Assembly: GCA_031269635.1 (NCBI GenBank)
Contig: JAISYY010000369.1
Span: 1 to 11,294, forward strand
DNA from: Tannerella sp.
Lineage (GTDB): Bacteria > Bacteroidota > Bacteroidia > Bacteroidales > Tannerellaceae
DNA: 11,294 nucleotides
Reading direction: 5' to 3'
The position numbers and the translations under genes are program-made. The notes under the pieces were generated by a model. It was given only the letters and a program-made list of their open reading frames with translations, had not been told where the DNA came from and searched no databases. Below are positions 7,454 to 11,294 of this stretch, in pieces (position 1 is the first letter of the stretch; each line of letters opens with the position of its first letter).

Positions 7454-10400
7454 TTAAAATGATAAATTAATGCCAAGCGTAAATGTATAAGGAATCGGAT
7501 AAGCTAAATTGGGAACCTCCGGATCTACTCCCGTGAAAGCATTATCGCCCCATGTCTTTTTTATTGTCAAAAAGTTCTGACCCATTAAATAAATTCTCGC
7601 ATCATTGATAAAAGCCTTGTCAAGAATATTTTTGGGAAGTGTATAACCGATTTCAATATTTGCCAGTTTGAGATAAGAGCCGTTTTCGATAAAGTAAGTC
7701 GAAAAACGAGCTTCATTATTCCGGTCATTCAGGGCCAGTGCAGGTATCGTCGAGGAGGAATTTTGTGGTGTCCAGGCATTTAATGTACGCGTACCGTAAT
7801 TATGCCCGCCGAAAAAACTGATAAAGTCCGAATAGCGTTTTACGCCATTATCAATCATGGCGCCAACCACGCCGTTCCAGAACATACTCATGTCAAAACT
7901 TTTCCATGTAAGCCCGATATTCAATCCGTAAATAAAGTCGGGATCGGAAACGCCCAGCCATGTTCTGTCTTCATCATCAATCCGGTCATCGCCATTCACA
8001 TTGGCATACCTGATACGGCCAATCCCTTTCCCCGGCTGGGAGACATGGGCGTCAACCTCGTTCTGGTTCCGGAAAAGGCCGTCGGCAACATAGCCGAACA
8101 TGGAATTTAAAGGACGTCCGAGTATCGTTTGATCATTCCCGTTTCCGGCGTAAGAATTAATGACGTCTTCCGGTAACTTAACCACTTTATTCACGTACCT
8201 GGATATGTTGCCGGCAAGAGATATTCCCAAATCCCCGATCTTTTCATTATAACCAAGCATAAATTCAAAACCTTTATTCTCTAAAGTAGCCCCATTTACC
8301 CAGCGGCTGCCACCTTCACCCAATGTCGCTATATAAGGCGGATTGATGAGGATATCTTCCGTCTTTTTCATGAAGTAGTCAAATGAACCGGAAATCTTCT
8401 GATTCAGGAAACCAAAATCCAACCCGATATTGTTTTGTGTTGTCGTTTCCCATTTAAGATTCGGGTTTACCTGTTGCGTACGGTGATAGCCGGACAGCAG
8501 ATTCCCGTTGCCGTTGCCGTAAATATCATAAGCCGTACCATTATCGGGCGACCATGTCGGGTCACTTCCATAAAGCGCTTCATACAATCCTAAAGAAGCA
8601 TAATCGCCTATTTCCTGGTTTCCGGTTTGTCCCAATCCGTACCGCAACTTCATATCGGAAACAGCAGGAAATGTTTCCTTGAGAAAGTCTTCCTCGCTGA
8701 TACGCCATCCTAAGGAAAAAGCCGGGAAGAAACCATACCTGTTATTCGCACCGAAACGCGATGAACCGTCATAGCGGAAAGTTACAGAAGCCAAATAACG
8801 GTTGTCGTAATTGTAATTCACCTTGCCGAAATAGGAAAGTAACGAATAAGACGTTGCCGAATTGCCATTACGGCGATTTTCTTCGCCGGCATTCAAATAC
8901 ATGTAATCGGGATCTTCGGAGGCAAACACATCTCTGCCGGCAGAAATTTCCGTAGCATAATATTTCATCATTTCCTGTCCGGCAAGCAAGTCAAATCCAT
9001 GGTCTCCGAGATTAAACGTATAATTCAGCGTATTACTGAGAATCCAGTTGCCGCCGTAATCGGCATTGACATCTACGCGGTTAATATTTTCCGACATAAA
9101 TCCCGAAACATATTTAAGCTGCATATCCCGCATCCAATAACCGGTGTAGTCGATTCCGAATTTAGAGCGGAAATGTAAGTTTTTAATAATCGTCAGATCC
9201 AGATTGACATCTCCAAAGAGACGAATATAATCCTCGTGATTCTGTTTATTGTCCTCAATCAAACGTGCCGGATTCTGCCGGTCGCTCATGCCTGACACGG
9301 GGCCACCCCAGCCCGTCCCGTCAATCGTATGAACAGGTATTATCGGCTGTATTTCATGCGTTTGGTTAATGATGTCCGAATCGATCGCCTGTCTCCTCAT
9401 TTTGGACAATGAAAAATTTTCGCCGATAACGAGGCGATCCTTGAGAACGGTATAATCCGAATTTATACGTGCGGTAATCCTGTTAAAACCTGATTTTTTA
9501 ATCGTTCCCGTGTTGTCATAATAATCCAGCGAGAACAGGGATCTTCCCTTTTCTCCCACATTAGAAAGAGTTATATTATAATTCTGGGCTAATCCGGTCC
9601 GGCCTACTTCTCCTACCCAATCCGTATCGGCCGGCTTCATCGTTTTTTGAGCGTCCAGATATTCGGGGAGAATAACTTTATCCAGTACATATCCCGATGC
9701 CGCGTCACCGTGCCATTCAAAGTTGTAAACGCCGAAATTCGGATCCTGACCGTCATTCAGGGCTGCCTGCCATTGAACAATACCCCGTTCTTCCGTATTA
9801 AGCAGGTCGAGCAAACGACGATAATTCTGCATACTGAACGACGCGCGGAAATCGATCTTGGTGCCCGTTTGTTTGCCTTTTTTCGTTGTGATAATAACGA
9901 CTCCATTGCCTGCACGCGAACCGTAAATGCTGGCGGATGAGGCATCTTTCAGGATTTGTATCGATTCAATATCCGTGGTTGCCAGTTCGTTCATGGAACG
10001 TTTACTCGGAACGCCGTCTATAATATATAACGGATCGTTATTTCCCAGCGTCCCGATGCCCCTGATTCTAACCGTCGCAGCGCCGTCGGGCGATCCGCTG
10101 GTCGTAATAAAAACTCCCGGAACCCGGCCTTGTAATGACTTCATGGCATTCCCGGAATTTATGTTTTCAATCTCACCGATTTTCACAACCGAAACAGCAC
10201 CGGTAAGATCCGCCTTTTTCTGGGACGTATAACCGGTTACCACCACATCCGAAAGCTCCGTTACGTTTTCTTTCAATACAATATTCAGCGTTACGTTATC
10301 ATTCGCAGCAATCTCTTGTGTGATGAAACCGATATAGCTGATTTGAATCGTAGCGCCGGTCGCTACATCAAGAGAGAAGTGTCCATCCAAATCCGTAACA

Positions 10401-10567
10401 ATACCGTTAGTCGTTCCTTTTTCCACAACCGAAGCGCCTATTACCGGCTCATTGTCTGTTTCCGAAATAACCGTACCCGATACGGATACTTTTTGGGCAT
10501 ACATAGTTTGTGCTGCGAATAAAAATAATATCCACACGCACCATTTGCAAAGTGTTGATGTTTTCAT
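7454..10567 (-). CDS. SusC/RagA-family TonB-dependent outer-membrane transporter
   Basis: 1037 residues from the chosen start. The signal peptide MKTSTLCKWCVWILFLFAAQ is cut after MYA (residue 24), giving QKVSVSGTV. A carboxypeptidase-regulatory-like beta-sandwich follows (about 27-100, with PVIGASVVEKGTTNG and DLDGHFSL). A TonB-box-like segment ELSDVVVTGY (104-113) precedes the plug (about 115-230), which shows LQGRVPGVFI, VRIRGIGT, PLYIIDGVP and SASIYGSRAGNGVVIITTKKG. The rest is a 22-strand barrel ending in the C-terminal Phe of outer-membrane barrels. No STN domain is present, so sigma/anti-sigma-type signalling through this protein is unlikely. The frame stays open upstream to an ATG at 10696, and another ATG lies at 10588, but only the 10567 start gives a clean signal peptide, and the -7 element at 10621-10628 rules out the longest form. 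It leads the operon and partners SusD. Confidence 0.95.
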   Translation of the reverse strand: MKTSTLCKWCVWILFLFAAQTMYAQKVSVSGTVISETDNEPVIGASVVEKGTTNGIVTDLDGHFSLDVATGATIQISYIGFITQEIAANDNVTLNIVLKENVTELSDVVVTGYTSQKKADLTGAVSVVKIGEIENINSGNAMKSLQGRVPGVFITTSGSPDGAATVRIRGIGTLGNNDPLYIIDGVPSKRSMNELATTDIESIQILKDASSASIYGSRAGNGVVIITTKKGKQTGTKIDFRASFSMQNYRRLLDLLNTEERGIVQWQAALNDGQDPNFGVYNFEWHGDAASGYVLDKVILPEYLDAQKTMKPADTDWVGEVGRTGLAQNYNITLSNVGEKGRSLFSLDYYDNTGTIKKSGFNRITARINSDYTVLKDRLVIGENFSLSKMRRQAIDSDIINQTHEIQPIIPVHTIDGTGWGGPVSGMSDRQNPARLIEDNKQNHEDYIRLFGDVNLDLTIIKNLHFRSKFGIDYTGYWMRDMQLKYVSGFMSENINRVDVNADYGGNWILSNTLNYTFNLGDHGFDLLAGQEMMKYYATEISAGRDVFASEDPDYMYLNAGEENRRNGNSATSYSLLSYFGKVNYNYDNRYLASVTFRYDGSSRFGANNRYGFFPAFSLGWRISEEDFLKETFPAVSDMKLRYGLGQTGNQEIGDYASLGLYEALYGSDPTWSPDNGTAYDIYGNGNGNLLSGYHRTQQVNPNLKWETTTQNNIGLDFGFLNQKISGSFDYFMKKTEDILINPPYIATLGEGGSRWVNGATLENKGFEFMLGYNEKIGDLGISLAGNISRYVNKVVKLPEDVINSYAGNGNDQTILGRPLNSMFGYVADGLFRNQNEVDAHVSQPGKGIGRIRYANVNGDDRIDDEDRTWLGVSDPDFIYGLNIGLTWKSFDMSMFWNGVVGAMIDNGVKRYSDFISFFGGHNYGTRTLNAWTPQNSSSTIPALALNDRNNEARFSTYFIENGSYLKLANIEIGYTLPKNILDKAFINDARIYLMGQNFLTIKKTWGDNAFTGVDPEVPNLAYPIPYTFTLGINLSF

Positions 10568-10620
10568 AAAAAAATTGTTGTTTGACATAAAAATTATTTT
10601 TATACATGATATTTCGACGG

Positions 10621-10628
10621 CAAATATA
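10621..10628 (-). promoter_or_regulatory. Candidate susC promoter (-7 TATATTTG)
   Basis: The - strand reads TATATTTGCC, matching TAnnTTTG of the Bacteroidota housekeeping sigma factor. It lies about 54 bp before the susC ATG, giving a leader of roughly 45-50 nt. The nearest TTTG upstream (10656-10659 on the - strand) leaves a spacer of 27 bp instead of the usual 19-21, so the -33 element is poor. A weak -33 fits a promoter that depends on an activator bound upstream, where the 14-bp motifs lie. Confidence 0.6.
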
Positions 10629-10670
10629 TCTATAGGAAGAACCTCCGGTAAATAACAAATAAACCGAAAA

Positions 10671-10725
10671 CTATCACAAATGTCACATCGCGACATTTGT
10701 GATAGTAATACGACAAATGTGATAG
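10671..10725. promoter_or_regulatory. Probable operator: 14-bp inverted repeat plus a third direct copy upstream of the susC promoter
   Basis: CTATCACAAATGTC (10671-10684) and GACATTTGTGATAG (10692-10705) are perfect 14-bp inverted repeats around a 7-bp spacer. A third copy, GACAAATGTGATAG (10712-10725), matches the right arm at 12 of 14 bases in the same orientation. Motif centres are 21 and 20 bp apart, about two helical turns, placing all on one face of DNA. Relative to the expected susC start they centre near -53, -74 and -94. This arrangement suits an activator such as the AraC-like output domain of a hybrid two-component system or another dimeric regulator; the regulator itself is not in the window. 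A hairpin is also possible, but no T-run follows it. Confidence 0.65.
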
Positions 10726-10735
10726 CATAATTTCA

Positions 10736-10753
10736 ATATTGTCAAAACAATAT
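10736..10753. repeat. Short inverted repeat ATATTG-6-CAATAT
   Basis: ATATTG at 10736-10741 is repeated inverted as CAATAT at 10748-10753 around TCAAAA. It lies just beyond the third susC upstream motif. It is A/T-rich and short enough to be chance, but its position beside the larger operator makes an accessory binding site possible. Confidence 0.3.
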
Positions 10754-10862
10754 CTATTTAAAAAGCCTGCGGATGTCGGGTATGGCTTAATGCCGGTAGC
10801 GATGGCGCCGGGCTATCCTACATATAGATAATATAGACAAATTAAAGGCCGCGTATGCCTAT
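10754..10862. other. Intergenic segment without recognised features
   Basis: This GC-richer block (for example GCGATGGCGCCGGGC near 10799-10813) contains only short imperfect stems, such as AAGCC/GGCTT and AGGC/GCCT. I see no open frame with coding character, no tRNA fold and no convincing terminator. It separates the susC control region from the A-tract region of the rRNA promoter. Confidence 0.5.
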
Positions 10863-10946
10863 TCAAAAAAAATGCTTTTTAAAACGGCTGTTTATCAGTA
10901 TTTTGAGAAAAAAAGATGATTTTTTTTGAAAAAAGTAGCAGAAATA
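10863..10946 (+). promoter_or_regulatory. A/T-tract region upstream of the rRNA promoter (UP-element-like)
   Basis: Runs of A or T occur at 10865-10872 (A8), 10908-10914 (A7), 10920-10927 (T8) and 10929-10934 (A6), directly upstream of the rRNA -33 element. Such tracts upstream of rRNA promoters commonly enhance them through RNA polymerase alpha-subunit contacts or DNA curvature. This role is inferred from position and composition. Confidence 0.5.
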
Positions 10947-10978
10947 TTTGGTTGGTAAAAATAAACCCCATATCTTTG
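10947..10978 (+). promoter_or_regulatory. rRNA operon promoter, Bacteroidota type
   Basis: TTTG at 10947-10950 (-33) is followed after exactly 20 bp by TATCTTTG at 10971-10978 (-7), then CA. Both elements and the spacer match the Bacteroidota consensus TTTG-N19-21-TAnnTTTG. Transcription should start near 10985, giving an rRNA leader of about 240 nt before mature 16S. Confidence 0.85.
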
Positions 10979-10984
10979 CACCCG

Positions 10985-11226
10985 CTTTCAAAAATAACGG
11001 CAACATCTCAATACGAAAAGTTGTTTTAAAAATAAGGAAAGCAAACAAAAGAAGCGTTCTTTGAAGATATGATATGAAACAAGATGTAGTACGAGGGGTA
11101 ATTGAAGAAATTACTTTAGATATGGAATCGTGGCATGCGAGTGTCACGAGGAAAGGAAGTACCGTCAAAACAGGTAAAAAAGAGGTAATCTTGAGCGATC
11201 AAAAGGAAAAAAGAAAGAAAGAAAAG
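10985..11226 (+). other. rRNA operon leader with boxA-like antitermination element
   Basis: This is the transcribed spacer between the predicted start and mature 16S. CGTTCTTTGAA at 11055-11065 resembles boxA (GCTCTTTA-type), which recruits Nus factors for rRNA antitermination. The remainder is A/G-rich and presumably forms half of the 16S processing stem, whose partner lies beyond the window. A 63-codon ATG frame (11074-11265) crosses the leader into 16S and is judged spurious. The exact transcription start is estimated. Confidence 0.6.
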
Positions 11227-11294
11227 ACAATGAAGAGTTTGATCCTGGCTCAGGATGAACGCTAGCGACAGGCTTAACACATGCAAGTCGAGGG
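11227..11294 (+). rRNA. rrs: 16S ribosomal RNA, 5' end (continues beyond window)
   Basis: AGAGTTTGATCCTGGCTCAG at 11234-11253 is the universal 16S 5' sequence (E. coli position 8 onward), placing the mature 5' end at about 11227. The following GATGAACGCTAGCGACAGGC and ACACATGCAAGTCGAGGG are characteristic of Bacteroidales. Only 68 nt are present. The gene is divergent from the PUL operon. Confidence 0.97.

Noticed and set aside
10568..10696. N-terminal extension of SusC to an ATG at 10696
   Set aside because: It would bury the signal peptide 43 residues inside the protein, overlap the inverted repeat, and start upstream of the -7 promoter element. The start at 10588 adds only seven residues ahead of the signal peptide and is also less likely.
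10863..11168. 101-codon - strand frame across the rRNA promoter and leader
   Set aside because: It spans the clear + strand rRNA promoter, is Phe/Lys-rich from A/T tracts, and resembles no protein family.
11074..11265. 63-codon ATG frame in the rRNA leader
   Set aside because: It lies wholly downstream of the rRNA promoter and runs into mature 16S sequence, its composition is low-complexity Lys/Glu, and the reading frame is best explained by chance in the leader.

Overview
The window comes from a Bacteroidales chromosome. The 16S rRNA 5' end at the right edge carries the Bacteroidota-type run GCTAGCGACAGGCTTAAC. From memory this looks closer to Parabacteroides/Tannerella-type 16S than to Bacteroides or Prevotella (inference only). 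The promoters that can be read have the Bacteroidota -7 form TAnnTTTG, and a SusC/SusD pair is present, which is specific to that phylum.

Layout: the left edge holds the 3' end of rpsO (ribosomal protein S15, + strand), closed by a strong hairpin terminator at 295-333. A gene-free stretch of about 240 bp follows, containing four short odd-length palindromes. From 10567 down to 573 there is one co-directional cluster on the - strand. In transcription order it is a SusC-like TonB-dependent transporter, a SusD-like surface lipoprotein, a secreted GH32 fructan hydrolase, a PfkB-family fructokinase, an FHS-type major facilitator sugar transporter and a Tat-signal Gfo/Idh/MocA oxidoreductase. Gaps are 11-12 nt within three gene pairs and 53 and 64 nt at the other two. 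To the right (10568-11226) lies a divergent regulatory region: the susC promoter with an upstream inverted repeat, then an A/T-tract region, a textbook Bacteroidota rRNA promoter, an rRNA leader with a boxA-like element, and the first 68 nt of 16S rRNA at the window edge.

How the genes work together (inference from families): SusCD imports a fructose-containing glycan across the outer membrane, GH32 releases fructose, the MFS protein moves fructose across the inner membrane, and fructokinase makes fructose-6-phosphate. This is a compact fructan/fructooligosaccharide utilisation locus (PUL). The oxidoreductase at the tail is the odd member. No sensor/regulator gene is visible inside the window.

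I did not find a clearly new system. The points most worth a second look are cis-elements: three spaced 14-bp motifs upstream of susC, a perfect -7 element immediately before the GH32 gene, and the palindrome cluster at the 3' end of the PUL.
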